The translations under genes were made by a program, and so were the position numbers. Below, piece after piece: positions 45,367 to 53,913 of a stretch of DNA of 64,000 nucleotides. Each line of letters opens with the position of its first letter. The first letter of the stretch is position 1. Origin of the DNA: Pseudomonadota bacterium (lineage in GTDB: Bacteria; Pseudomonadota; Alphaproteobacteria; Azospirillales; Azospirillaceae); contig JAFAFA010000082.1 in NCBI GenBank assembly GCA_023423695.1, forward strand, positions 1 to 64,000, read 5' to 3'. The notes under the pieces were generated by a model that was given only the letters and a program-made list of their open reading frames with translations, ran no database searches and was not told the DNA's origin.

Positions 45367-46224
45367 ATGATGGATCAACCTCTCGACCTCGACGCGGTTC
45401 GGGCCTTCCTGCGCATTGCCGAACTGGAGAGCTTTACACGCGCGGCCGAAGCCATGCGGACGACACAAGCTGCGGTCAGCCTGAAGCTGAAGCGTCTCGA
45501 GGACAGACTGGGATGCCGCCTGTTCGAACGGACGCCGCGGTATGTGCAGTTGTCGCCCCGCGGCGCCGCCTTTCTCGATCACGCTCGCGACCTGCTGGAG
45601 GCGCATGACCGCGCGCTCGCCTCGCTGAGTGAGGGGCGCCAGCGCATCGCCATCGGCATCAGCGACCATGTGGCGGGGCCGGAGCTTCCCGCCCTGATCG
45701 CCCGGATGAACGCGCAGGATCCGCAACTGGTGATCGAAATCCGGATCGGATCGTCGGGTGACCTGCTTCAGAGCTTCGACCGCCGGGAACTCGACACCGT
45801 GATCGTCCGCCTGCACGCCGGGCGCAATGACGGCCAGCTACTCACCGAAGAACAATTCGGCTGGTTCGCGGCGCCAAGCTGGCAGCATCGAGCGGACGAA
45901 CCTCTGCCGATCGCCACCATGGCCGAGCCCTGTGGAGTACGGGCACTGGCCGGACAGCTTCTCGACGCGGCGGATGTGCCTTGGACGGAGATTTTCGTCG
46001 GCGGCGGCGTGACCGCGGTGGCGGCGGCCGTCATGGCCGGGCTCGGCGTGGCAGCATTGTCCCCGCGCATGGTGCCGTTCGGTGCCGTCGACGTCGGTCC
46101 CAGGCTCAGGCTTCCGGCCTTGCCGCGCCTGCCTGTGATCTTGCACACCAGGGTGAAGGATGGGCGGCCGCGCGAGGCGCTCGCCGGACTGGCTGCCGCC
46201 TTCAGGAGCGCGGTGCGAGGCTGA
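45367..46224 (+). CDS. LysR-family regulator
   Basis: The 285-residue protein has the LysR winged helix (about 7-65; DAVRAFLRIAELESFTRAAE, TTQAAVSLKLKRLEDRLGCR) and a substrate-binding-type effector domain (about 90-280). It is divergent from the tautomerase gene, the usual arrangement of a LysR regulator and its target. It ends at a terminator shared with acnB. Confidence 0.92.
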   Translation: MMDQPLDLDAVRAFLRIAELESFTRAAEAMRTTQAAVSLKLKRLEDRLGCRLFERTPRYVQLSPRGAAFLDHARDLLEAHDRALASLSEGRQRIAIGISDHVAGPELPALIARMNAQDPQLVIEIRIGSSGDLLQSFDRRELDTVIVRLHAGRNDGQLLTEEQFGWFAAPSWQHRADEPLPIATMAEPCGVRALAGQLLDAADVPWTEIFVGGGVTAVAAAVMAGLGVAALSPRMVPFGAVDVGPRLRLPALPRLPVILHTRVKDGRPREALAGLAAAFRSAVRG

Positions 46225-46239
46225 GGTCTCCACCAATGG

Positions 46240-46273
46240 AAAACCCCCGCCGGATCGCTCCGGCGGGGGTTTT
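46240..46273. terminator. bidirectional terminator of lysR and acnB
   Basis: A 14-bp perfect stem AAAACCCCCGCCGG / CCGGCGGGGGTTTT (46240-46253, 46260-46273) with a 6-nt loop. A's before and T's after make it a terminator in both directions. Confidence 0.92.
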
Positions 46274-46298
46274 CGTTAGCGACCGCTGCGTCCGGCTA

Positions 46299-48905
46299 TC
46301 AGGCCGGGACGGCGACCTTTTCCGCGACTTCCTGGAAGGCCGGGATCTGGTCGAAGTTCATGTAGCGGTAGACGTCGGCGGCAGCCTTGTTCACCACGCC
46401 GACCTGGGCCAGATACTCCTCGTTGGTCGGGATCTTGCCCAGCAACGCCGCGACGGCGGCCAGTTCGGCCGACGACAGGTAGACGCGGGTGTCGATGCCC
46501 AGACGGTTCGGGAAGTTGCGGGTCGAGGTCGAGATGGCGGTCGAACCCTTGCGGATTTGCGCCTGGTTGCCCATGCACAGCGAGCAGCCCGGCATCTCCA
46601 TGCGGGCGCCGGCCTTGCCGAGGGTGGCGTAATAGCCTTCCTCGGTCAAAATCATCGCGTCCATCTTCGTCGGCGGGGCGATCCACAGGCGGGTCGGGAT
46701 GTCCGACTTGCCGTTCAGGATCTTACCGGCGGCGCGGAAGTGGCCGATGTTGGTCATGCAGGAGCCGATGAACACCTCGTCGATCTTGTCGCCGGCGACC
46801 TCGGACAGCGTCTTCACGTCGTCCGGATCGTTCGGGCAGGCCAGGATCGGCTCCTTGATGTCGGCCAGATCGATCTCGATCACCGCGGCATATTCGGCGT
46901 CGGCGTCCGGCTTCAGCAGCTGCGGATCGGCGATCCACGCCTCCATCGCCTTGATGCGGCGCTCCAGGGTGCGCGCGTCGGCATACCCGTTGGCGATCAT
47001 CCACTTCATCAGCGTGATGTTGGAGGTCATGTACTCGATGATCGGCTCTTTGCTGAGCTGCACGGTGCAGCCCGCCGCCGAACGCTCGGCAGAGGCATCG
47101 GACAGTTCGAAGGCCTGCTCCACCTTCAGTTCCGGCAGACCCTCGATCTCCAGGATGCGGCCGGAGAAGATGTTCTTCTTGCCCTTCTTCTCGACCGTCA
47201 GCAGGCCGGCCTTGATCGCGTAGAGCGGAATGGCGTTGACGAGGTCACGCAAGGTGACGCCCGGCTGCATTTCGCCCTTGAAGCGGACCAGCACCGATTC
47301 CGGCATGTCCAGCGGCATGACGCCGGTGGCGGCGGCGAAGGCGACCAGACCGGAACCGGCCGGGAAGCTGATGCCGATCGGGAAGCGGGTGTGGCTGTCG
47401 CCGCCGGTGCCGACGGTGTCCGGCAGCAGCAGGCGGTTCAGCCAGGAGTGGATGACGCCGTCGCCCGGACGCAGCGCGACGCCGCCGCGGGTGGAGATGA
47501 AGTCCGGCAGCTCGTGGTGCATCTTCACGTCCACCAGCTTCGGATAAGCGGCGGTGTGGCAGAAGGACTGCATCACAAGGTCGGCCGAGAAGCCCAGGCA
47601 AGCCAAGTCCTTCAGCTCGTCGCGGGTCATCGGGCCGGTGGTGTCCTGCGACCCCACCGTGGTCATCTTCGGCTCGCAATAGGTGCCGGGACGGACGCCC
47701 TTGCCTTCCGGCAGACCGCAGGCGCGGCCGACCATCTTCTGGGCCAGCGTGAAGCCCTTGCCGGTGTCGGCCGGGGATGCCGACTGGCGGAACAGGGTCG
47801 ACGGGGCCAGTCCCAACGCCTCGCGGGCGCGGGCGGTCAGGCCGCGGCCGATGATCAGCGGGATGCGGCCGCCGGCACGCACCTCGTCGAAAATCACCTC
47901 GGACTTGACGGTGAACTCGGCGATGACCTCACCGTTCTTCAGGGCCTTGCCCTCATAGGGGCGCAGCTCGATGACGTCGCCCATCTCCATCTTGTTGACG
48001 TCCAACTCGATGGGCAGGGCGCCGGCGTCTTCCATGGTGTTGTAGAAGATCGGGGCGATCTTGGTGCCGAGGCAGACGCCGCCGAAGCGCTTGTTCGGGA
48101 CGAACGGGATGTCCTCGCCGGTGAACCACAGCACCGAATTGGTGGCGGACTTGCGCGAGGAACCGGTGCCGACCACGTCGCCGACATAGGCGATCAGGTT
48201 GCCCTTCTTCTTCAGCTCTTCCAGCTGCTTGGTCGGGCCGCGCTGGCCCGGCTCGTCGGCCTCGATGCCCGGACGCGGGTTCTTCAGCATGGCGAGCGCG
48301 TGCAGCGGGATGTCCGGGCGGCTCCAGGCGTCCGGGGCCGGCGACAGGTCGTCGGTGTTGGTCTCGCCCGACACCTTGAAGACCGTCAGCGTCATCGACG
48401 CCGGGACTTCCGGACGCGAGGTGAACCACTCCGCATCGGCCCAGGACTGCAGGACCGCCTTGGCGTTGGCGTTGCCCTTGTCGGCCAGTTCCTTGACGTC
48501 GTGGAAGAAGTCGAAGACCAGCAGGGTCTTCTTCAGGCCTTCCGCGGCGGCGGCACCGCATTCGGCGTCCGACAGCAGGTCGATCAGCGGCTGCACGTTG
48601 AAGCCGCCAAGCATGGTGCCCAGCAGTTCGGTGGCCTTGACCTTGGAGATCAGCGGCGAGCTGTCATTGCCCTTGGCGACGGCGGCCAGGAAGCCGGCCT
48701 TGACGCGGGCGGCGTCATCGACGCCGGCCGGAACGCGATGGGTGATGAGGTCGAGGAGGAACGCCTCCTCCCCCGCCGGCGGGGCCTTCAGCAGGTCGAT
48801 CAGCTCGGACGTCTGCTTCGCGGTGAGGGGCAGGGCCGGGATTCCGAGGGCGGCGCGTTCGGCCGCGTGCTGGCGGTAGGCTTCGAGCACGGCAGGGTTC
48901 CTCAT
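46299..48905 (-). CDS. acnB: aconitate hydratase B
   Basis: The 868-residue enzyme interconverts citrate and isocitrate in the TCA cycle; AcnB also acts on 2-methylisocitrate. The N-terminal HEAT-like domain (about 1-160) marks AcnB. VFKVSGETNTDDLSPAPDAW, YVGDVVGTGSSRKSATNSVL, TVGSQDTTGPMTRDELKDLA, and GTGGDSHTRFPIGISFPAGS carry active-site residues; the Fe-S Cys lie in FIGSCMTNIG and PGCSLCMGNQA. Length is that of E. coli AcnB. It shares its terminator with lysR. Confidence 0.97.
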   Translation of the reverse strand: MRNPAVLEAYRQHAAERAALGIPALPLTAKQTSELIDLLKAPPAGEEAFLLDLITHRVPAGVDDAARVKAGFLAAVAKGNDSSPLISKVKATELLGTMLGGFNVQPLIDLLSDAECGAAAAEGLKKTLLVFDFFHDVKELADKGNANAKAVLQSWADAEWFTSRPEVPASMTLTVFKVSGETNTDDLSPAPDAWSRPDIPLHALAMLKNPRPGIEADEPGQRGPTKQLEELKKKGNLIAYVGDVVGTGSSRKSATNSVLWFTGEDIPFVPNKRFGGVCLGTKIAPIFYNTMEDAGALPIELDVNKMEMGDVIELRPYEGKALKNGEVIAEFTVKSEVIFDEVRAGGRIPLIIGRGLTARAREALGLAPSTLFRQSASPADTGKGFTLAQKMVGRACGLPEGKGVRPGTYCEPKMTTVGSQDTTGPMTRDELKDLACLGFSADLVMQSFCHTAAYPKLVDVKMHHELPDFISTRGGVALRPGDGVIHSWLNRLLLPDTVGTGGDSHTRFPIGISFPAGSGLVAFAAATGVMPLDMPESVLVRFKGEMQPGVTLRDLVNAIPLYAIKAGLLTVEKKGKKNIFSGRILEIEGLPELKVEQAFELSDASAERSAAGCTVQLSKEPIIEYMTSNITLMKWMIANGYADARTLERRIKAMEAWIADPQLLKPDADAEYAAVIEIDLADIKEPILACPNDPDDVKTLSEVAGDKIDEVFIGSCMTNIGHFRAAGKILNGKSDIPTRLWIAPPTKMDAMILTEEGYYATLGKAGARMEMPGCSLCMGNQAQIRKGSTAISTSTRNFPNRLGIDTRVYLSSAELAAVAALLGKIPTNEEYLAQVGVVNKAAADVYRYMNFDQIPAFQEVAEKVAVPA

Positions 48906-49092
48906 AAATGAAAGGCCGGCCCGTGGATGGGAACCGTGAGACGGCCCGCTTGAACTCAGGTCGGGTTTATATGCCCGCTTAAGTGAAAGTGCAAGGGGGC
49001 GCCCCGCTTACGTGAAGCGGACAGGACGAAATGGCTTCTGCTTCTGCACTGGTATTACCGGTGCTTGGTATGACCACTTCTTCACACCGGCT

Positions 49093-49599
49093 TTATTTCA
49101 GCGCGGCGGCCTGCTCCGCCGTCAGGACGACGATGCCGTCCTCGTCGGCGAACAGGAAATCGCCCGGCTGGATGACTGCGCCCGGCAACTCCACGGTCAC
49201 GTCGACCAGCCCCTGGTCGCGCCGGGTCGAGGCGCGCGGAATCGACGCCAGCGCCTTGATGCCCAGCGGCAGGGTCGCCAGTTCGGCCACGTCGCGGACG
49301 CAGCCCCAGATCACCACGCCGGCCCAGCCGTTCTTGACCGCGGAGGCGGCGATCATGTCGCCCATCAGGGCGCAACGCAGGCTGCCGGCGCCGTCCACCA
49401 CCAGGATGCGGCCCGCACCGGGCGTCGCCAGCAGTTCCTTGACGCGGGAGTTGTCCTCCAGGCATTTGACGGTGACGACCTCGCCGCTGAAGCGGGTGAC
49501 GGCGCCGAAGTCGCGGAAGCCCGGCAGGACGTAGCGGGCGGCGTCCTTGAAGCGGTCGAACAGGTCGCAGGTGGGGACGAATGTCTGGCCGGTGGACAT
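49093..49599 (-). CDS. RraA-family protein with an aldolase-type motif
   Basis: The 168-residue protein follows the RraA fold: TCDLFDRFKDAARYVLPGF, GRILVVDGAGSLRCALMGDM and GVVIWGCVRDVAELATLPLG. E. coli RraA inhibits RNase E. This protein has the spacing Asp-x20-Arg-Asp-x2-Glu (GDM...VRDVAE) known for metal-dependent HMG/CHA aldolases of the same fold, which E. coli RraA lacks, so pyruvate aldolase or oxaloacetate decarboxylase activity is possible. The ATG at 49599 matches the family start. It lies 187 nt upstream of acnB on the same strand. Confidence 0.85.
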   Translation of the reverse strand: MSTGQTFVPTCDLFDRFKDAARYVLPGFRDFGAVTRFSGEVVTVKCLEDNSRVKELLATPGAGRILVVDGAGSLRCALMGDMIAASAVKNGWAGVVIWGCVRDVAELATLPLGIKALASIPRASTRRDQGLVDVTVELPGAVIQPGDFLFADEDGIVVLTAEQAAALK

Positions 49600-49792
49600 G
49601 GCTTGCGGCTCCGCAGCGGTGACGGTGCAGGGGTTTCTCCCCCACCTCTTGCGCCAAAGGCGAGCGGGAGGCAAGACCCGCAATCGGCCGCTGCCGACGG
49701 CCGGCGATCATGCCGCAGGAGGCTTGCCGAACGTGCAATCGCCGGGCCGGCGATGCGCACCCATATTCGGACAGGTGCAAAGAGAAAGAACG

Positions 49793-50176
49793 GTGCCCCT
49801 GATGAAAACGCCGAAGATCCCGGCCGCTGCGGCGGCCGGCGCGCTGACCCTTGTTCTAGCGGCCTGCGGGTCCATCGCTCCGCCACCGGTCGCCCCCCCT
49901 GATCCCGCCGTGCTGGCCGCACTCGACCGCAACGCCTCGAACAGCTGCAACCCGTCGGTGGCGTCAGTCCTGACCGGTGCCCGCATTCCGGCTTCGGACA
50001 TCCGTGGGCTGAGCTACGGCATCTACCGCGACGAGTTCCGCGACATCATCGTCCGCTGGGATGCCTGGGTGTACCTGAACAGCCAGCCGGGCGCGGTGGT
50101 GGTCACGGTCGACGAGGACTGCCGGCCGATCCAGATCTATGCCCGTGGGGGAGCGAAGCTGCCGGGCGGAGGTTAA
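49793..50176 (+). CDS. small putative lipoprotein
   Basis: The 127-residue product has a short basic N terminus, a hydrophobic segment, and a lipobox LVLAACG with Cys at about 25 (22 if the inner ATG is used). After a Pro-rich spacer there is a compact domain with three more Cys (NSCNPSV, DEDCRPI and the lipid Cys), RGLSYGIYRDEFRDIIVRWD and WVYLNSQPGAVVVTVDEDC. I do not recognise the family. A GTG at 49793 has GAGAAAG at good spacing; the ATG at 49802 lacks one. Confidence 0.7.
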   Translation: MPLMKTPKIPAAAAAGALTLVLAACGSIAPPPVAPPDPAVLAALDRNASNSCNPSVASVLTGARIPASDIRGLSYGIYRDEFRDIIVRWDAWVYLNSQPGAVVVTVDEDCRPIQIYARGGAKLPGGG

Positions 50177-50212
50177 GCGCCGGAACGCACCCGCCGGAAC
50201 CTCTGACCTGTC

Positions 50213-51091
50213 TTAACTATCCCCGGCCGCCTGCCGCTCCGAGACATGGGCATCCACGGCGCGGTCGTGTCGCTTGAGACGTTCCTGCAGGGTGTCGCCC
50301 ATGCGCAGGGCCACGGCGATGGACAGGATGTCGCCCAGCACCAGATGCGCGATGCGGACGGTCATGGGAGAGTGGATGTCGAAATCGTCGGCGATGTCCG
50401 CCACGAGGCTGACCGTCGCCATCTCCGCCAGCGGCGTGCCGGAGCGGGTCAGGGCAATCACGTCGGAACCGGCCTTGCGGGCGTTCTGAACGGCATCCAG
50501 GATGTCGCGGGTCCGGCCCGTGCTGGACACCGCGACCACCGCATCGCCCTTCGTCAGCGTGAGGGCCGACGCGAAGTAGATGTGGGAGTCGCTGTAGGCG
50601 ACGGTGGGAATGCCCAGCCGGAAGAACTTGCGCTGGATATCCTCCGCCACCGTGCCGGAATTGCCGGACCCGTAGAACTCGATCCGGCGCGAGGCCGCCA
50701 GCACGTCGGCGGCGCGGTCCACCGCATCGGCCGGCAGGTTGTTGCGCACCTGCATCAGCGTGGCGATGGTGCGGTCGAACAGCTTGCCAGCCAGAACCGC
50801 ACCGGGCACGCCGCCGTCGGCGTTCAGTTCCCCGCCCACCGACAGATCCTGGTGCAGGAAGGGCATGCCGCCGGCGATGTCCTGCGCCAGCTTGATCTTG
50901 AATTCGCGGAAGCCGCGGCATCCCAGCGCCGAGCAGAAGCGCGCCACCGTCGGCTCGCTGACCCCGACGCGGTCGGCGAGTTCGGCCATGGACAGGTTGA
51001 TGACATCGCCCGGATGGGCCATCGCATAGTCCGCCAGCTTGCGCTCCGAAGGCCGGATCTGGTCGCGGACGGCGGCGATTCTCGCCAGCAT
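50213..51091 (-). CDS. RpiR/HexR-like transcriptional regulator
   Basis: The 292-residue protein has an RpiR-type helix-turn-helix (about 1-77; RPSERKLADYAMAHPGDVI, MAELADRVGVSEPTVARFCS) and a SIS sugar-phosphate domain (about 125-260) with EFYGSGNSGTVAED and VAVSSTGRTRDILDA. HexR, its best-known relative, binds KDPG and controls central carbon genes through TGTAATTAAATTACA-like sites; two such palindromes lie just upstream. It is divergent from pflB, so autoregulation and control of pfl are the natural inference. Confidence 0.9.
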   Translation of the reverse strand: MLARIAAVRDQIRPSERKLADYAMAHPGDVINLSMAELADRVGVSEPTVARFCSALGCRGFREFKIKLAQDIAGGMPFLHQDLSVGGELNADGGVPGAVLAGKLFDRTIATLMQVRNNLPADAVDRAADVLAASRRIEFYGSGNSGTVAEDIQRKFFRLGIPTVAYSDSHIYFASALTLTKGDAVVAVSSTGRTRDILDAVQNARKAGSDVIALTRSGTPLAEMATVSLVADIADDFDIHSPMTVRIAHLVLGDILSIAVALRMGDTLQERLKRHDRAVDAHVSERQAAGDS

Positions 51092-51132
51092 TTGGGGGTC
51101 GCTCCCTTCTGAATATGGGTCAGCCTAGCACA

Positions 51133-51147
51133 TGTAGCAAAGCTACA
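51133..51147. promoter_or_regulatory. HexR-type operator near the regulator gene
   Basis: TGTAGCAAAGCTACA is a perfect 15-bp palindrome around a central A, matching the HexR pattern TGTAxT...AxTACA apart from the inner bases. It lies 42 nt upstream of the RpiR gene start, a position for autorepression. Confidence 0.7.
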
Positions 51148-51280
51148 TATACAGCGCTGCGAACGACCGATTCAGTCGTGGCCGCGCCGCGTGCTTTCCA
51201 CGCGTTTCCAACTTGCTGTGCCTTGCCCTGCGACAAAATGTCGAGCCTGTTCGCCTTGTCCGGAAGACCGTCCGGGAGTA

Positions 51281-51295
51281 TGTAGTAAAACTACA
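51281..51295. promoter_or_regulatory. HexR-type operator upstream of pflB
   Basis: TGTAGTAAAACTACA is a 15-bp palindrome fitting the known HexR consensus TGTAATTAAATTACA closely (TGTARTNNNNYTACA form). It lies 180 nt before pflB. Confidence 0.72.
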
Positions 51296-51343
51296 GAGCG
51301 GGCGCAAACACGGCGATTGCCGAGCCCCGCCCGGTCTGAAAAT

Positions 51344-51357
51344 ATGACGTGTATCAA
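51344..51357. promoter_or_regulatory. candidate FNR/Anr box upstream of pflB
   Basis: ATGAC-GTGT-ATCAA fits the FNR consensus TTGAT-N4-ATCAA at 8 of 10 positions, with one half perfect. It lies about 118 nt before the pflB start, where an anaerobic activator would be expected. Confidence 0.4.
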
Positions 51358-51474
51358 CGATTTTGTCGCCGATCGCGCCTATGCTTCCAATCGTCCCGCG
51401 CAGTTCGCGGGCACCACGAGACCGCCGACACGGCATTCGACCCGCGCCGACGGCTAAATCTCTGAGGAGTCATC

Positions 51475-53760
51475 ATGGACACCCTGCTGATGGACGGACT
51501 TGCCCAGGCCACGGAGCAGCAGTCCGCCGCCGACCCCTGGCGCGGCTTCGCCCCGGGCGTCTGGCGCCGCTCGGTCGACGTCCGCGATTTCATCCAGCGC
51601 AACCTGTGCCCCTATGAAGGCGATGCAGGCTTCGTCGCCGGCCCCACCGCCCGCACCACCGCGCTGTTCGCCAAGGTCACCGACCTGCTGAAGCAGGAAC
51701 GCGCCGCCAAGGGCGGCGTGCTGGATGCCGACACGGAAGTCTTCGCCTCGATCACCTCGCACGCCGCCGGCTATATCGACCGCGAGTTGGAAGTGATCGT
51801 CGGCCTGCAGACCGACAAGCCGCTGAAGCGCGCGATCATGCCGTTCGGCGGCTGGCGCATGGTCAAGACCGGGCTGGAAGCCTATGGCTACACCCCGTCG
51901 CCGAAGCTGGAGGAGGTGTTCCCGGTCCTGCGCAAGACGCACAATGACGGCGTGTTCGACGTGTACACGCCCGAGATGCTGCGCTGCCGTAAGTCCGGCG
52001 TCATCACCGGCCTGCCCGACGCCTACGGCCGCGGCCGCATCATCGGCGACTATCGCCGGCTGGCCCTGTACGGCGCCGATTTCCTGATCAAGGACAAGAA
52101 GTCCCAGCTGGCCTCGCTGGAAGTCAGCCGCATCGACGAGGACGTGCTGCGCCTGCGCGAGGAGATCTCCGAGCAGATCCGCGCGCTGAAGGAGCTGGTC
52201 GAGATGGCCGCCTCCTATGGCTTCGACGTCAAGCGCCCCGCCGCGACGGCGCGCGAGGCGGTCCAGTGGACCTATCTGGCCTATCTGGCCGCGGTCAAGG
52301 AAGCCAACGGCGCGGCCATGTCGCTGGGCCGCGTATCCACGTTCCTCGACATCTACATCGACCGCGACCTCAACGACGGCGTCATCACCGAGGCCGAGGC
52401 CCAGGAGATGATCGACCACTTCGTCATGAAGCTGCGTCTGGTCCGCTTCCTGCGCACGCCGGAATACGACCAGCTGTTCTCGGGCGACCCGACCTGGGTC
52501 ACGGAATGCCTGGGCGGCATGGGGCTGGACGGCCGGACGCTGGTCACCAAGACCAACTTCCGCATGCTGCAGACCCTGCACAACCTGGGCCCGGCGCCGG
52601 AGCCGAACCTGACGGTACTGTGGTCGGAGAAGCTGCCGGAAGGCTTCAAGCGCTTCTGCGCCGACACCTCGATCAAGACCTGCTCGGTCCAGTACGAGAA
52701 CGACGACCTGATGCGCGGCTATTGGGGCGACGACTACGGCATCGCCTGCTGCGTGTCCGCGATGCGCATCGGCAAGCAGATGCAGTTCTTCGGCGCCCGC
52801 GCCAATCTGGCCAAGACGCTGATGTACGCCATCAACGGCGGCAAGGACGAGGTTTCGGGCGAGCAGATCGGCCCGGCCTTCGCACCGATCACCGGCGACG
52901 TGCTGGACTATGACGAGGTCATGGCCCGCTTCGAGCCGATGATGGAGTGGCTGGCCAAGGTCTATATGAACGCGCTGAACGCCATCCACTACATGCACGA
53001 CAAGTACATGTACGAGCGGATGGAGATGGCCCTGCACGACCGCGACATCCTGCGCACGATGGCCTGCGGCATCGCCGGCCTGAGCGTGGTGGCGGACAGC
53101 CTGTCGGCGATCAAGCATGCCAAGGTGAAGGTCATCCGCGACGCCAACGGCCTCGCCACCGACTTCGAGATCGAGGGCGACTATCCGGCCTTCGGCAACA
53201 ACGACGCCCGGGTGGACGACATCGCCATCTGGGCGGTCGAGCGCTTCATGACGGCGCTGCGCAAGCAGAAGCCCTACCGGAACGCGATGCCGACCCAGTC
53301 GGTGCTGACGATCACCTCCAACGTGGTCTACGGCAAGAAGACCGGCAACACGCCGGACGGCCGCAAGGCCGGACAGCCCTTCGCGCCGGGTGCCAACCCG
53401 ATGCACGGGCGGGACAAGAAGGGTGCGGTCGCGTCGATGGCCAGTGTCGCCAAGCTGCCCTACGCCCATGCGCAGGACGGCATCAGCTACACCTTCACCA
53501 TCGTCCCCGGTGCCTTGGGCCGGACGGAAGACGAGCGCGTGGACAATCTGGTCGGCATGCTGGACGGCTACGCCGCCCAGGGCGGCCACCACATCAACGT
53601 CAACGTCTTCGACCGCGAGACGCTGCTGCACGCCATGGACCATCCGGAGCTGTATCCGCAGCTGACCATCCGGGTGTCCGGCTATGCGGTGAACTTCATC
53701 AAGCTGACGCGCGAGCAGCAGCTCGACGTCATCAGCCGCACGTTCCACGACAAGCACTGA
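51475..53760 (+). CDS. pflB: pyruvate formate-lyase
   Basis: The 761-residue glycyl-radical enzyme turns pyruvate and CoA into acetyl-CoA and formate. Adjacent catalytic Cys425-Cys426 are in YGIACCVSAM and the radical Gly736 in RVSGYAV near the C terminus; GNTPDGRKAGQPFAPGANPM is a family signature. Length is that of E. coli PflB. The start follows GAGGAG. The radical is oxygen-sensitive, so expression should be limited to low oxygen. The activating enzyme pflA is downstream past a hairpin. Confidence 0.97.
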   Translation: MDTLLMDGLAQATEQQSAADPWRGFAPGVWRRSVDVRDFIQRNLCPYEGDAGFVAGPTARTTALFAKVTDLLKQERAAKGGVLDADTEVFASITSHAAGYIDRELEVIVGLQTDKPLKRAIMPFGGWRMVKTGLEAYGYTPSPKLEEVFPVLRKTHNDGVFDVYTPEMLRCRKSGVITGLPDAYGRGRIIGDYRRLALYGADFLIKDKKSQLASLEVSRIDEDVLRLREEISEQIRALKELVEMAASYGFDVKRPAATAREAVQWTYLAYLAAVKEANGAAMSLGRVSTFLDIYIDRDLNDGVITEAEAQEMIDHFVMKLRLVRFLRTPEYDQLFSGDPTWVTECLGGMGLDGRTLVTKTNFRMLQTLHNLGPAPEPNLTVLWSEKLPEGFKRFCADTSIKTCSVQYENDDLMRGYWGDDYGIACCVSAMRIGKQMQFFGARANLAKTLMYAINGGKDEVSGEQIGPAFAPITGDVLDYDEVMARFEPMMEWLAKVYMNALNAIHYMHDKYMYERMEMALHDRDILRTMACGIAGLSVVADSLSAIKHAKVKVIRDANGLATDFEIEGDYPAFGNNDARVDDIAIWAVERFMTALRKQKPYRNAMPTQSVLTITSNVVYGKKTGNTPDGRKAGQPFAPGANPMHGRDKKGAVASMASVAKLPYAHAQDGISYTFTIVPGALGRTEDERVDNLVGMLDGYAAQGGHHINVNVFDRETLLHAMDHPELYPQLTIRVSGYAVNFIKLTREQQLDVISRTFHDKH

Positions 53761-53792
53761 GGGACGTGGGCGGCTACCTCCGCCGAGAAGCG

Positions 53793-53825
53793 AAAGCCCC
53801 TCTCCCATCGAGGGAGAGGGGCTTT
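53793..53825 (+). terminator. hairpin between pflB and pflA
   Basis: A 14-bp perfect stem AAAGCCCCTCTCCC / GGGAGAGGGGCTTT (53793-53806, 53812-53825) with a 5-nt loop begins 33 nt after the pflB stop. It ends in TTT and looks like a partial terminator, which would make PflA less abundant than PflB. Confidence 0.75.
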
Positions 53826-53913
53826 ATCCGCGTGTAACGTGACTTACATGCGTGGAAACGCACCTGGCCAAGGGCGGCGGGGACGCAGAGTTTTCAAATT
53901 GGATCCCTGAAGT

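Larger units (their letters stand above)
51092..51474. other. 383-nt divergent control region of the RpiR gene and pflB
   Basis: The gap between the regulator and pflB holds two HexR-type palindromes and an FNR-like site, listed separately. The region 51150-51270 shows nothing else that I can support; no convincing ORF. Confidence 0.7.

Noticed and set aside
49004..49020. CCGCTT-ACGTG-AAGCGG dyad upstream of acnB as an operator
   Set aside because: It is a short GC-rich stem that could be chance or a remnant of the local repeat; no known regulator pattern fits.
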